A DNA stretch of 64,000 nt from contig NZ_QJHK01000006.1 in NCBI RefSeq assembly GCF_003202435.1, positions 62,001 through 126,000 of the forward strand, read 5' to 3'. This DNA is from Flavobacterium cheongpyeongense. GTDB taxonomy: Bacteria; Bacteroidota; Bacteroidia; Flavobacteriales; Flavobacteriaceae. A model generated the notes under the pieces. That model made no database searches. It was not told the origin of the DNA and saw only the letters and a list, made by a program, of their open reading frames with translations. Below, piece by piece: positions 51,457 through 61,543 of this stretch. Numbering within the stretch: position 1 is the first letter of the stretch; each line of letters starts with the position of its first letter. The position numbers were made by a program, and so were the translations under genes.

Positions 51457-52722
51457 TTACTCTAATGGTGTGGTTTCAGTATTTACCGGAGTAACTGGAT
51501 TTGGATGAATGCTTTCGGTTATTAAATTACCCTTTTTCATACTAGGTAATAAAACTTTTAGACAACTTTCCCCAATCGTTAACGAGTCCCAATAACATTT
51601 GTGCATCTTTATACTGTTTAGTAATATAAAATCAATTGCATTTAAAGGTTTATTACGTATTTCATAATTGATGTTTTCGGGTATAGTAGAGATGTCCTTT
51701 AAGCCAAATTGAGCTTCGCCTTTCTTATTATCATTCCTGAAATTGGTTGCAAAAGTATCTAATAAGGAATAAATATTTAGCCATTTTATCTTGTCTTCCA
51801 TAACACGAGATCTGCCTTCGTAATAATTTGGATAATATGCATTTATGAATTCGAATGGATTTCCTATAGTGATAATCAATGTTGTTAAATTTCTGATATT
51901 ATCACTTGGAGGTATATTGGCTATCGGAAAAAGTGCATCCAGTGCTATAATACTACCAAAGCTGTAACAATGAAAATGTAGCTCTGGATTGGTTTCATTT
52001 TCAGCAATATATTCTGTTAGTAAATTTAGATTGCCTAATAAAATTTGACTTTGTTCTCCATTATTGATATAACTGTCTACACAAGCAAATTCTGTTGCCA
52101 AAGAAGTAATAAGTGTTTTTGATTGAGGCACAAATAATAGTAGTAGGGCAGTAAATGAAAGTATTGATTTGCTATATTCCCTCACTTTTTCAGCATCTAC
52201 CCGTGTTATTATTTTCTCTAAAATTGAATTGTCTGGTTTTTTAAAAACCCCGGAATTTAAGATTAAATCAATACAGGTAGGTATTAAAAAAAGTATAAAT
52301 AATGAAATTACGAAAAGTATTAAAAAGGCATAGAAAGTTTGCCCAGGTCTGCTAAAACCATTGCGATTGAAAAGCTTCAAAAAGATATGAGGTAATTTTT
52401 TTATCACTAAACTAAATAATATTAAACTTTTAATAAAAATATTGCGATGCGAAAATTTGTCTGTTAGTATGTTGTGATATTGAAAATCATATATTTTATA
52501 TACTAATTCTTCATTATCGGTTTTTTTATCTTTTCTTAAAAGCTGGACTACCGTGCTGCTTTTTTCTGGGATGTAAAATATTTTTTCTGTTTTTAAATAA
52601 TAGTCAAATCCAGTTGTGGTAAAACTTAGTTCATTTTTTAGTCTTTCAGCATGTTTTTCTACTGTTTCATTATCAATAGATTGTCCAAGTCCAGTAATGT
52701 ATATTCCTATTTTATTAGTCAT
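51457..52722 (-). CDS. Membrane-anchored alpha/beta-hydrolase-like protein, unknown
   Basis: A 421-residue protein I do not recognise. The N-terminal 100 residues are soluble (begins TNKIGIYITGLGQSIDNETV). Two or three hydrophobic segments lie at about 100-112, 127-155 and 190-203. The C-terminal domain has a lipase-like nucleophile elbow, ELHFHCYSFGSIIALDALFP (CYSFGS resembles GxSxG), then LIITIGNPFEFINAYYPNYY and IYSLLDTFATNFRND, a plausible acid region. It ends in a Pro/Thr tail. Last gene of the operon with 52778 and 53917. Enzymatic activity is inference only. Confidence 0.6.
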   Translation of the reverse strand: MTNKIGIYITGLGQSIDNETVEKHAERLKNELSFTTTGFDYYLKTEKIFYIPEKSSTVVQLLRKDKKTDNEELVYKIYDFQYHNILTDKFSHRNIFIKSLILFSLVIKKLPHIFLKLFNRNGFSRPGQTFYAFLILFVISLFILFLIPTCIDLILNSGVFKKPDNSILEKIITRVDAEKVREYSKSILSFTALLLLFVPQSKTLITSLATEFACVDSYINNGEQSQILLGNLNLLTEYIAENETNPELHFHCYSFGSIIALDALFPIANIPPSDNIRNLTTLIITIGNPFEFINAYYPNYYEGRSRVMEDKIKWLNIYSLLDTFATNFRNDNKKGEAQFGLKDISTIPENINYEIRNKPLNAIDFILLNSIKMHKCYWDSLTIGESCLKVLLPSMKKGNLITESIHPNPVTPVNTETTPLE

Positions 52723-52777
52723 GATGGTTGTGTTTGGTTAGTATCAATAATTGTAAATAGTTTTAGTTTAAAATGTA

Positions 52778-53914
52778 TTAAAATCCTTCAAAATTATAAG
52801 TAACATTTAGGAAACCCAGAAAATTAGCTTTTTCAATATCATATTTTATTACTAGAGGAATCCAAAGATCATCTGCTATTCTTAATCTGATTTCAGCGTT
52901 TGCAGTAATTACCTCGTCATCTTCATCAGATAATACATTATTAAATATTTTATTATACTCTGCAACAGCTTTAATTTCTAGGTAGCTTTGTTTTTTATAA
53001 TCATTTCCGAATTTAAAGTTCGAGCCAATTTTTGTATTTAATTCAGTTCGTGGTAAATGATCTGTAACTAAAGTATCAGCATAAATAAGTTTCGCTCTTA
53101 AGTCAATTTCATTCCAGGCTTCCTTATTCCCTTTTAAATATGTTATGCTAAACGAAGCCTTATTAAATTTTCCACTTTCATTAGAAGTTCCATCTGTTGC
53201 TATAGTTAACAGGCCTTTTGATTGTAATTCTTTGTAATAAGCTTGAGTAAGTTCATTTAGATGTGCCATTAATCCGCTGCTGTTGGTTATCGTCTCACCA
53301 TATCCCTTGCTAGCAATTTGGGGATCGATTGCTTTTAGAATTTTATTTACATAAGGATTTTTGCTTGATGTTAAATCGCTTTTATAATCTAAAATTTCAT
53401 CAACAGCATTTTGTAATAGTTCAAATTCCTTCTTTTTGTCAGATATTGTTGCATCTAAAGCGATTTGATTACCAATAGTAGCTTGAACCGTGCCTAAAAA
53501 TTCAGATAGATCGTTGTATTTCGCTTCAAGTGGTGTTCCTCTGAAATTAGCAAGTGTTTCATTTCGATTGTTTATGAGAGCATAAGATATTCCTCCTGTA
53601 AAACCTGTGTATTTTAAATCTTTATTCAAATCAATTTTGAAATTGAATTGAAAATTTCTTGAAAAAGTTGCTTCAATATAATTTACATCTTTTAAAAGAT
53701 TTGGATTTGCTTTAGATTTTAACGCAAATAGAGTTGAATTAAAACCTATGGATTTTTCTTCACCTGAAAAATCTTTAACCGCAAGTTGATAAAATGAGGT
53801 TAGAATATCTTTGTAATTACCAGATTTTGAATTCTCATTTACCTCTACTAAGTTTACTTGAGCATTTAAAATGTATGTCAATAAACAAACGATTGTTGTA
53901 GTGTATTTTTTCAT
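52778..53914 (-). CDS. Exported protein with barrel-like C-terminus, unknown
   Basis: A 378-residue protein with a signal peptide (about 1-18, ending LNAQ). The middle contains a helical segment (KKKEFELLQNAVDEILDYKS) between strand-rich regions, and the final strands end LGFLNVTYNFEGF with a terminal Phe, a usual outer-membrane barrel ending. No family recognised. It lies two bases after the small gene at 53917 and 55 bases before the hydrolase-like gene, so all three are probably cotranscribed. Confidence 0.65.
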   Translation of the reverse strand: MKKYTTTIVCLLTYILNAQVNLVEVNENSKSGNYKDILTSFYQLAVKDFSGEEKSIGFNSTLFALKSKANPNLLKDVNYIEATFSRNFQFNFKIDLNKDLKYTGFTGGISYALINNRNETLANFRGTPLEAKYNDLSEFLGTVQATIGNQIALDATISDKKKEFELLQNAVDEILDYKSDLTSSKNPYVNKILKAIDPQIASKGYGETITNSSGLMAHLNELTQAYYKELQSKGLLTIATDGTSNESGKFNKASFSITYLKGNKEAWNEIDLRAKLIYADTLVTDHLPRTELNTKIGSNFKFGNDYKKQSYLEIKAVAEYNKIFNNVLSDEDDEVITANAEIRLRIADDLWIPLVIKYDIEKANFLGFLNVTYNFEGF

Positions 53915-53916
53915 AA

Positions 53917-54213
53917 TTAATTACTTATGACACCATAAAATAATTGAGAATAATAAGTTTTCTCAGTTGTTTTCTCATCTGTAGGTAAAGGTCCTTCACT
54001 GAAATCTCCATGAACGTGCATTTCAGTTTTCCCTCCACTAGGGTTCATTCCCGAAATAATAATCATATACCTTCCGGGTGGAAGAATGTAATCCTCACTA
54101 AAAGAATTATTTCTTGAAAATTTTATGTCATGATTATTATCAAGATTATCGATAATGACTTTGATTGGCAATGGAGGTAATCCTCCAAAAACAGTTACAG
54201 AAATATTTACCAT
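53917..54213 (-). CDS. Small beta-rich protein, unknown
   Basis: A 98-residue protein without signal peptide. Short strands alternate with Gly/Pro turns (VNISVTVFGGLPPLPIKVII, then LPPGRYMIIISGMNPSGGKT and MHVHGDFSEGPLP); the pattern suggests a compact beta sandwich, perhaps Ig-like. No family recognised. First gene of the three-gene operon. No TAnnTTTG promoter box is visible upstream. Confidence 0.6.
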   Translation of the reverse strand: MVNISVTVFGGLPPLPIKVIIDNLDNNHDIKFSRNNSFSEDYILPPGRYMIIISGMNPSGGKTEMHVHGDFSEGPLPTDEKTTEKTYYSQLFYGVISN

Positions 54214-54514
54214 AATTTCTAAATTTAAAATTCTGCCTACTCTGTAATCCTCTTTTCGGCTTCCGAGGTTTTTATTTTATATAGTTGGCTTCTTATACAT
54301 CTATTTTTTTGTTCTTTCCTTGTAGTTTTATCAGTGTTAATTTTATGCATGGAGTTAGAGGCATTCGCTAACTTACCTATTGCATTTCACAGTGCAGAGT
54401 TGTCTATTACGTCCATTTGCAGCTTCTGTTTTTGCAATAAAATTATTTTAACATATTCAACAAGATTACTACTATTTTTAAAATATGAAGCAAGTATTTA
54501 TACGGTGTTTTTTT
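54214..54514. other. Spacer with possible decayed gene
   Basis: Between the small beta-rich gene and the LytTR terminator. On the minus strand one frame is open for 49 codons (stop at 54237-54239), then has one TGA (54387-54389), then is open for 41 more codons up to a TAA. The translation is lysine-rich and helical. It has no convincing start. It may be a decayed small gene or simple chance. Confidence 0.3.
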
Positions 54515-54552
54515 ATAAAAAAAAACACTCAACTGGTTTTAGTTGAGTGTTT
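54515..54552 (-). terminator. Terminator after LytTR regulator gene
   Basis: A 12-bp perfect stem (AAACACTCAACT with AGTTGAGTGTTT), 6-base loop, and a long T-run on the minus strand. It separates the two-component operon from the accessory operon. Confidence 0.88.
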
Positions 54553-54573
54553 ATATGGTTTTTTAACACAATA

Positions 54574-55284
54574 TTACTTAAAAAAGCTGTCCAGTAAAAT
54601 TTTATATTTCCTTCCCACCGGAATAATTTCATTATTGCACATCGTAAGATTTTTAAAAGTTACAGTGCTGATTTTACTGATATTTACAATATAAGAACGA
54701 TGCACTTGCAGAAAATCGGTACAGTCAATTTCTGCTGAAATGCTTGCCAGAGAACCGTAAATAATCATCGGAAGATTGTGCCTCGAACTGTAGAGTTTCA
54801 TGTAGTTGCCCAGACTTTCGATATAAATAATATCACTTAAAGGGATATCAGTCATTTGACCGTTTACACGATGCGAAAGCACTTTTCCGGTTGAGATATT
54901 TTCTTTTTTTGCGCTGTTACCGGAGAAATAAATTTTAGCCTTTTCGATTGCTTTAGAGAATTTTTCGAATGAAATAGGTTTCATCAAATAATCAATCGCA
55001 TCGTTTTGATAAGCAGAAAGCGCAAAATCAGAATAAGCAGTGGTGACAATCGTAAGCGGGCGGTTTGGTTGAGATTCCATTAATTCAACACCCGAAATTA
55101 CGGGCATGTTAATGTCAAGAAAAATAATATCGTATTTATTTTCATTCAGCATTTTAAGTGCTTCCATTCCGCTGAAAGCACTTCCGGAGTGTTCCAGATT
55201 GTCAAATTTTGAGATGTGTGAGATAAGTGCTTTGTGTGCCGGCGACTCGTCATCAATTATAATACAGCGGTAGGTAATTGCCAT
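54574..55284 (-). CDS. LytTR-type response regulator
   Basis: A 236-residue regulator. Receiver domain with the acidic pair in CIIIDDESPAH, phospho-acceptor Asp57 in DIIFLDINMPVISG and the conserved Lys in YLMKPISFEKF. LytTR DNA-binding domain about 135-236 (IPLSDIIYIESLGNYMKLYS, FLQVHRSYIVNISKI). Cotranscribed with the kinase gene upstream, overlapping it by 28 bases. A direct repeat upstream of the kinase gene is a good candidate for its binding site. Confidence 0.94.
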   Translation of the reverse strand: MAITYRCIIIDDESPAHKALISHISKFDNLEHSGSAFSGMEALKMLNENKYDIIFLDINMPVISGVELMESQPNRPLTIVTTAYSDFALSAYQNDAIDYLMKPISFEKFSKAIEKAKIYFSGNSAKKENISTGKVLSHRVNGQMTDIPLSDIIYIESLGNYMKLYSSRHNLPMIIYGSLASISAEIDCTDFLQVHRSYIVNISKISTVTFKNLTMCNNEIIPVGRKYKILLDSFFK

Positions 55285-56255
55285 ATACTTAATTTTACAA
55301 TAAACATATTTTTTTCTTTTTCACAATTTAAATTGTGCTTTAGTCCATACACTTCTAAACGCCTTTTGAGATTTTCAATCCCAATTCCAGTACCGGAAAG
55401 TCGTGATCCTGACTCCAGATAATTATTTTTTAAGGTAAACCTCAAATTTCGGCATTTTACTTTTAAATCCAGATTTATAAAGGGTTCAGCAGTTTCGGCA
55501 GAAAATTTAACGGCGTTTTCTACTAATGGCAAAAAGAACAGTGGCGGAATCTCAATTTTGTCAAAATCCCCTTCAAAATCTTGTGTAACTGTTAGACGTT
55601 CATTTCTAAAGCTATAATATTCAATGTATTTTTTTACGAAAGCAATTTCTTCTTCCACCAAAACATAATCTTTTTTGCAGGCTTCAATCTGGTAACGCAG
55701 CATATCGGAAAGATTTAGGATTCGGTCTGGCACTTTATCTGGTTCTGATAATGCTTCTCCGTAAAGATTATTCATCGCATTCAGTAAAAAATGTGGATTA
55801 AGCTGCTGTTTTAAAAACGAAAGTTCAGACTTGAAATTCATAATATCCTTATCAGCCTGCATTACCTTTTTAGTAATAATAATGTGAATAAAATAGAAAA
55901 ATGTTCCATTGATGATAAGTGACAATATTTGAAGGGTTCTTAATTCTCCAAGTCCTGCTGTTGGGAAAAACCAGCCCATAAAAAAATAAAAAGTAATCCA
56001 ATAAGTTACAAGGAGTGTGAAAAAAAGTCTTATTTTTTTACGGAATAAAAAAGGTCTGATAATAAAAATATTAAAGCAGGTAACCCACACAATAGTAGGG
56101 AAATAACCAATAGCTATTTTTCTGAGAATATAAGCCCAGTCGTGCCCATCCAATTTTATTTCATCATATATACAAGCCAGAATAACAAGATAAACAAGAG
56201 TATTTACAATGAGATTGCGTAGAAAAAAATTTTGATAAATTTTAGCGATTGTCAT
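55257..56255 (-). CDS. LytS-like sensor histidine kinase
   Basis: A 332-residue membrane kinase of the His_kinase (PF06580) family. Four hydrophobic segments (about 14-30, 45-68, 75-98, 108-128) without a large periplasmic domain, then the phospho-acceptor motif LKQQLNPHFLLNAMNNLYGE (His155) and the ATPase with PPLFFLPLVENAVKFS and GTGIGIENLKRRLEVYG. The stimulus is unknown; the compact membrane domain could sense a lipid or small molecule. Its ATG follows a TAATTTTG box by only four bases. Confidence 0.93.
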   Translation of the reverse strand: MTIAKIYQNFFLRNLIVNTLVYLVILACIYDEIKLDGHDWAYILRKIAIGYFPTIVWVTCFNIFIIRPFLFRKKIRLFFTLLVTYWITFYFFMGWFFPTAGLGELRTLQILSLIINGTFFYFIHIIITKKVMQADKDIMNFKSELSFLKQQLNPHFLLNAMNNLYGEALSEPDKVPDRILNLSDMLRYQIEACKKDYVLVEEEIAFVKKYIEYYSFRNERLTVTQDFEGDFDKIEIPPLFFLPLVENAVKFSAETAEPFINLDLKVKCRNLRFTLKNNYLESGSRLSGTGIGIENLKRRLEVYGLKHNLNCEKEKNMFIVKLSIWQLPTAVL

Positions 56256-56259
56256 AATG

Positions 56260-56267
56260 CAAAATTA
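56260..56267 (-). promoter_or_regulatory. -7 box TAATTTTG abutting the kinase start
   Basis: Minus-strand TAATTTTG followed by CATT and the ATG at 56255. The same four-base spacing is seen at rlmN and predicts a leaderless mRNA. Confidence 0.55.
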
Positions 56268-56314
56268 CTCTAATTATGGTTTATAACTATTTACTAAGTA
56301 TAAATTATACAAAC

Positions 56315-56350
56315 GCCATTGGTATAAAATATAAGCCACTGGTATAAAAT
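56315..56350. promoter_or_regulatory. Two 16-bp direct repeats at 20-bp period, candidate LytTR operator
   Basis: GCCATTGGTATAAAAT (56315-56330) and GCCACTGGTATAAAAT (56335-56350) differ at one base and are spaced by exactly two helical turns. LytTR-domain regulators are known to bind such paired direct repeats. The site lies between the divergent kinase-regulator operon and the outer-membrane barrel gene. Confidence 0.65.
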
Positions 56351-56417
56351 TGCTATTAAAATCAGGATGGCTAAATTACTTTTGGACTGAGTTTTAATCC
56401 TTATTCAAAATTAGTTT

Positions 56418-57407
56418 ATGAAATCAAAAATCATTTTGTTAATCGTTGTATTGTCATCTTTGCATACTATAGCTCAGAAAAAAGAACCTGTCATTGAAAC
56501 TTTAGGAAAAGCAGTAGTAGACAAATTTCCAACGACAAGAACTTTTGATGTGCAATATGAATCATTAGGCCCTTCCAATTATGATTCGGAATTATTTGGG
56601 AATAAATTTGAAAAAGGCCGAATCCAAAGCCACAGTCGGTTTAAAGCGGCATTTAATATGCCTTTTTACGTTTCCACAACTAAAAAGCTTGTATTGACAA
56701 CTTCACTTCGATATAAATATGAAAATTATAATTTTGGAAATATTTACAATTATAATACAACACAGACAATTTCGGGAAGAAAGGAAGATTTTCATTATTG
56801 GGCGGGTGCGGTAAGCGCTACTTATATGTCAACTCTTTTTAAAAAGCCGGTTATTTACAATGCAACTGTAAGTGTTGACGGAAATGAAGATGATTTACAA
56901 CGATTAAAAGGAATGCTATCGGCAATAATAGTTGTAAAAAGGACACCAAATACAATCATAACTATTGGTACTTTGGGAGTATTAGATCCATCGTCGATTG
57001 TACCGATAACGCCAATTTTTACGGTCAATCATAAATTTAAAGATTCAAAATGGGATATGGATTTTATTTTGCCGCAGCGTCTTTTGTTTAGAAGAGAATT
57101 GTTAGAGAACGGAAGAATCTCTTTTGGAACAGAACTAAATACTGAAAGTTTTTATCTCAATGTAAATTCTGTCAATTTAAAAGGTATTTATGAACTTAAT
57201 CAGTTAGAGTTAAAATCCGGAATTACCTATGAATATAGTTTTTCACCAAAAATAAATGGATTTTTAAAAGCCGGTGTAAATAATGTTTTAAGTACGCGTA
57301 TTACAGAAAGGGGAGAGCGTACAAACAAATATGTTTATGACCAGAAAGAAGATACACAAGGGAATTTTAGGTTTGGAATTTCGTACAATCTTTTTAATCG
57401 AAAATAG
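56418..57407 (+). CDS. Outer-membrane beta-barrel protein
   Basis: A 329-residue exported protein with signal peptide (about 1-19, ending TIAQ), then strands rich in Tyr, Asn and Phe with polar turns across the whole length (TSLRYKYENYNFGNIYNYN, FYLNVNSVNLKGIYELNQ) and a barrel-type ending FRFGISYNLFNRK. It may belong to DUF6268, but I cannot confirm that. Divergent from the LytTR/LytS pair and adjacent to the direct repeats, so likely its target. Confidence 0.75.
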   Translation: MKSKIILLIVVLSSLHTIAQKKEPVIETLGKAVVDKFPTTRTFDVQYESLGPSNYDSELFGNKFEKGRIQSHSRFKAAFNMPFYVSTTKKLVLTTSLRYKYENYNFGNIYNYNTTQTISGRKEDFHYWAGAVSATYMSTLFKKPVIYNATVSVDGNEDDLQRLKGMLSAIIVVKRTPNTIITIGTLGVLDPSSIVPITPIFTVNHKFKDSKWDMDFILPQRLLFRRELLENGRISFGTELNTESFYLNVNSVNLKGIYELNQLELKSGITYEYSFSPKINGFLKAGVNNVLSTRITERGERTNKYVYDQKEDTQGNFRFGISYNLFNRK

Positions 57408-57441
57408 AAATTAGTTCAGTTTATAATTTAAATTAATAATT

Positions 57442-57654
57442 ATGATGGTAGAAGTTTTTAAAACAAATGTTCAGCAGGAATCAGATAAAAGTCGGGTTCT
57501 GGCTATTATTCAAAAACTGTTTCCTAATTATAAAATCAATTTTGATTTAGAGGACTGTGATAGAATTTTGCGGGTAGAAGGCGCAAAACTTAAACCTGAA
57601 AATATTGTAGAACACTTGAATTGTCTGGGATACATTTGTGTCCCGTTAGAATAA
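57442..57654 (+). CDS. 70-residue HMA-like fold protein, no metal motif
   Basis: Begins MMVEVFKTNVQQESDKSRVL and follows a beta-alpha-beta-beta-alpha-beta pattern (strand, helix AIIQKLFPNYKINFD, strand DRILRVEG, helix ENIVEHLNCLGY, strand). This is the size and order of a heavy-metal-associated (HMA) domain, but the CxxC metal site is replaced by Gln/Glu/Ser/Asp. Two Cys occur elsewhere. It lies 34 bases after the barrel gene and may share its transcript. Function unknown. Confidence 0.65.
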   Translation: MMVEVFKTNVQQESDKSRVLAIIQKLFPNYKINFDLEDCDRILRVEGAKLKPENIVEHLNCLGYICVPLE

Positions 57655-57739
57655 AAATTATCATCAGTTTTAGTATTTGATGTATAAAGCTATTGTTGAA
57701 ACAGCTGTAAATGCATAAGTTGCTTTTGAGTGTAGAGGT

Positions 57740-57773
57740 TTGTAGATTTTATGCCTATTATTTTTTAAATTTG
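57740..57773 (+). promoter_or_regulatory. Promoter of SulP transporter gene, TTG-N23-TAAATTTG
   Basis: TTG (57740-57742) and TAAATTTG (57766-57773) at 23-base spacing; only six bases follow before the ATG at 57780, so the leader would be very short or absent. Confidence 0.55.
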
Positions 57774-57779
57774 TCGCCT

Positions 57780-59309
57780 ATGAAAAAAGCATTCCAACTC
57801 TTCGATTTCACCCAAAAAGTCAATTATAAAAATGAAATTTTAGCAGGACTAACGGTTGCCATGACCATGATTCCGGAATCATTATCATTTGCAATTTTAG
57901 CAGGTTTTCCGCCTTTGGTTGGACTATATGCTGCTTTTATCGCCGGATTAGTTACGGCAATATTTGGAGGAAGACCAGGAATGATTTCAGGTGGGGCAGG
58001 TGCAACGGTAATCGTTTTGATTGCTCTGATGAAATCGCACGGAATAGAATATGTTTTTGCAGCCGTCGCCCTGGGCGGAATTGTGCAGATCTGTATCGGA
58101 CTTTTTAAACTCGGAAAGTTTATCCGGTTAGTTCCGCAACCCGTAATGTTTGGTTTTGTAAACGGACTTGCGGTTGTAATTTTTATGTCTCAGCTCGAAC
58201 AATTTAAAACAATTGTAAACGGAAAAGTTTCGTGGCTACAGGGTACTCCATTATACATTATGCTGGGGCTGGTTGCTTTGACCATTGGTGTCGTTTTAGT
58301 ATTTCCTAAAATAACAAAAACAGTTCCGGCCTCTTTGGTCGCTATCATGGTCGTTTTTGTTGTTGTGCTTGTATTTAATATTGAAACGAAAACCGTCCAG
58401 GATATTGCTTCTGTACAAGGCGGATTTCCACCCTTTCATTTTCCTAATATTCCTTTGTCTTTTGAAACTTTAAAAGTCATATTTCCCTATTCTGTAATCG
58501 TTGCAGCTGTTGGATTGACAGAAGGTTTGCTTACGCTGAATCTAGTTGATGAAATTACAGCAACCCGTGGAAATAGTAACAGAGAATGTATAGCGCAGGG
58601 AAGTTCAAATATTCTAAACGGCTTCTTCTACGGAATGGGCGGCTGTCCGATGATTGCACAGACTCTGGTTAATCTGGAAGCAGGTTCTAGAGCCAGACTT
58701 TCTGGAATTATTGCTGCGTTGACTATTTTATTGATTATTCTTTTTGGAGCGCCTGTAATCGGTAAATTACCTATGGCAGCATTAGTTGGAGTGATGATGA
58801 TGGTCGCAATTACCACTTTTGAACGGGCAAGTTTTAAAGTGATCAATAAAATGCCCCGACATGATATTTTTGTTGGGATTTTGGTTGCTGTGATTACAAT
58901 AGTATTACACAATCTTGCTTTAGCTGTTTTAATAGGAGTAATTATTTCTGCTTTAGTCTTTGCCTGGGAAAGTGCTAAAAGAATTCAGGCCAAAAATCAT
59001 ATAGATGAAAATGGTATAAAACATTACGTGATTTATGGACCATTATTCTTTGGTTCTACAACAACTTTTATTGAGAGTTTTGATATCCAAAACGATCCAA
59101 ATCATATTATAGTTGATTTTAAAGAAAGTCGTGTTGCAGATATGTCGGCTATTGAAGCTTTGAATAATCTGACCAAAAAGTACAATCAATTAAATAAAGT
59201 TGTCGAATTAAAACATTTAAGCGAAGACTCTCGTCAATTATTAAAAAATGCCGATGCGATTATTAATGTAAATGTTATTGAAGATCCAACTTATAAAGTG
59301 GTTTCTTAA
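57780..59309 (+). CDS. SulP family inorganic anion transporter
   Basis: A 509-residue protein with about 12-14 membrane segments and a C-terminal STAS domain (about 415-505, IIVDFKESRVADMSAIEAL). The SulP signature MTMIPESLSFAILAGFPPLV lies near the start, with GGAGATVIVLIALM and GGCPMIAQTLVNLEAGSRAR further on. Substrate could be sulfate, bicarbonate or another anion. The start at 57780 is preferred over an ATG 69 bases upstream because the promoter box lies between. It ends at a bidirectional terminator. Confidence 0.92.
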   Translation: MKKAFQLFDFTQKVNYKNEILAGLTVAMTMIPESLSFAILAGFPPLVGLYAAFIAGLVTAIFGGRPGMISGGAGATVIVLIALMKSHGIEYVFAAVALGGIVQICIGLFKLGKFIRLVPQPVMFGFVNGLAVVIFMSQLEQFKTIVNGKVSWLQGTPLYIMLGLVALTIGVVLVFPKITKTVPASLVAIMVVFVVVLVFNIETKTVQDIASVQGGFPPFHFPNIPLSFETLKVIFPYSVIVAAVGLTEGLLTLNLVDEITATRGNSNRECIAQGSSNILNGFFYGMGGCPMIAQTLVNLEAGSRARLSGIIAALTILLIILFGAPVIGKLPMAALVGVMMMVAITTFERASFKVINKMPRHDIFVGILVAVITIVLHNLALAVLIGVIISALVFAWESAKRIQAKNHIDENGIKHYVIYGPLFFGSTTTFIESFDIQNDPNHIIVDFKESRVADMSAIEALNNLTKKYNQLNKVVELKHLSEDSRQLLKNADAIINVNVIEDPTYKVVS

Positions 59310-59353
59310 TCAGAAAATGTATCGATTAGATCCAAACTCATTTTATAAACTAA

Positions 59354-59387
59354 AAAACGCCAAATAGAAAAATCTATCTGGCGTTTT
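59354..59387. terminator. Bidirectional terminator between SulP gene and groL
   Basis: A 9-bp outer stem (AAAACGCCA with TGGCGTTTT) continuing into an ATAGA/TCTAT inner stem, T-runs on both strands, located between convergent genes. Confidence 0.88.
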
Positions 59388-59410
59388 AAATTCTAAGAAG
59401 TGAACAACGA

Positions 59411-61078
<1,668 letters not shown>

Positions 61079-61126
61079 TTACTTTAGTCTTAATTCTTAA
61101 TACCGAGTACTTAATACGTATTAATT

Positions 61127-61402
61127 TTAGATAATTGCCAGAATATCATCCTCACGCATGATCAAATAATCAGTTCCTTCCAGTTTTAATTCTGTTCCTG
61201 CGTATTTTCCATAAAGTACAGTGTCACCAATTTTTACGGTCATTGTGTGGTCTTTAGAACCATTTCCTACAGCAACAACAGTTCCTTTTTGTGGTTTTTC
61301 TTTGGCAGTATCCGGAATAAAAATTCCTGAGGCAGTTTTGGTTTCGGCCGCAACTGGCTCGATAAGTACGCGATCTGAAAGCGGTTTAATGTTTAAGGCC
61401 AT
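61127..61402 (-). CDS. groES: Co-chaperonin GroES
   Basis: A 91-residue co-chaperonin that caps GroEL. Starts with [20 protein letters not shown], mobile loop [17 protein letters not shown], and ends [16 protein letters not shown]. First gene of groESL. No TAnnTTTG box is obvious upstream, and no CIRCE-type inverted repeat was seen, so heat-shock control of another kind is likely. Confidence 0.98.
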   Translation of the reverse strand: MALNIKPLSDRVLIEPVAAETKTASGIFIPDTAKEKPQKGTVVAVGNGSKDHTMTVKIGDTVLYGKYAGTELKLEGTDYLIMREDDILAII

Positions 61403-61489
61403 GATTTTATATTATTATAGTTATACGTTTTTTAATGTTGTGTAGACTTTCAGAAATTATGCCATGCTTATAAAACTGACATTTTTTCC

Positions 61490-61525
61490 TAAAAAAAATG
61501 CCAGCTTTGACAGGCTGGCATTTTT
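61490..61525 (-). terminator. Terminator after secG
   Basis: A 12-bp perfect stem (AAAAATGCCAGC with GCTGGCATTTTT), 8-base loop, minus-strand T-run. It separates the lptE-to-secG group from groESL. Confidence 0.9.
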
Positions 61526-61543
61526 GTATTTATTTCAAAACTA

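Noticed and set aside
54334..54694. Plus-strand frames of 69-70 codons near the LytTR terminator
   Set aside because: They cross a strong hairpin and the 3' end of the LytTR gene, with Phe/Ile/Leu-rich composition.
56315..56350. CRISPR array or phage attachment site from the direct repeats
   Set aside because: Only two units with a 4-base gap, no spacers and no cas or integrase genes in the window.
58628..58912. A minus-strand frame of 94 codons
   Set aside because: Antisense inside the SulP transporter gene, no start context or coding character.
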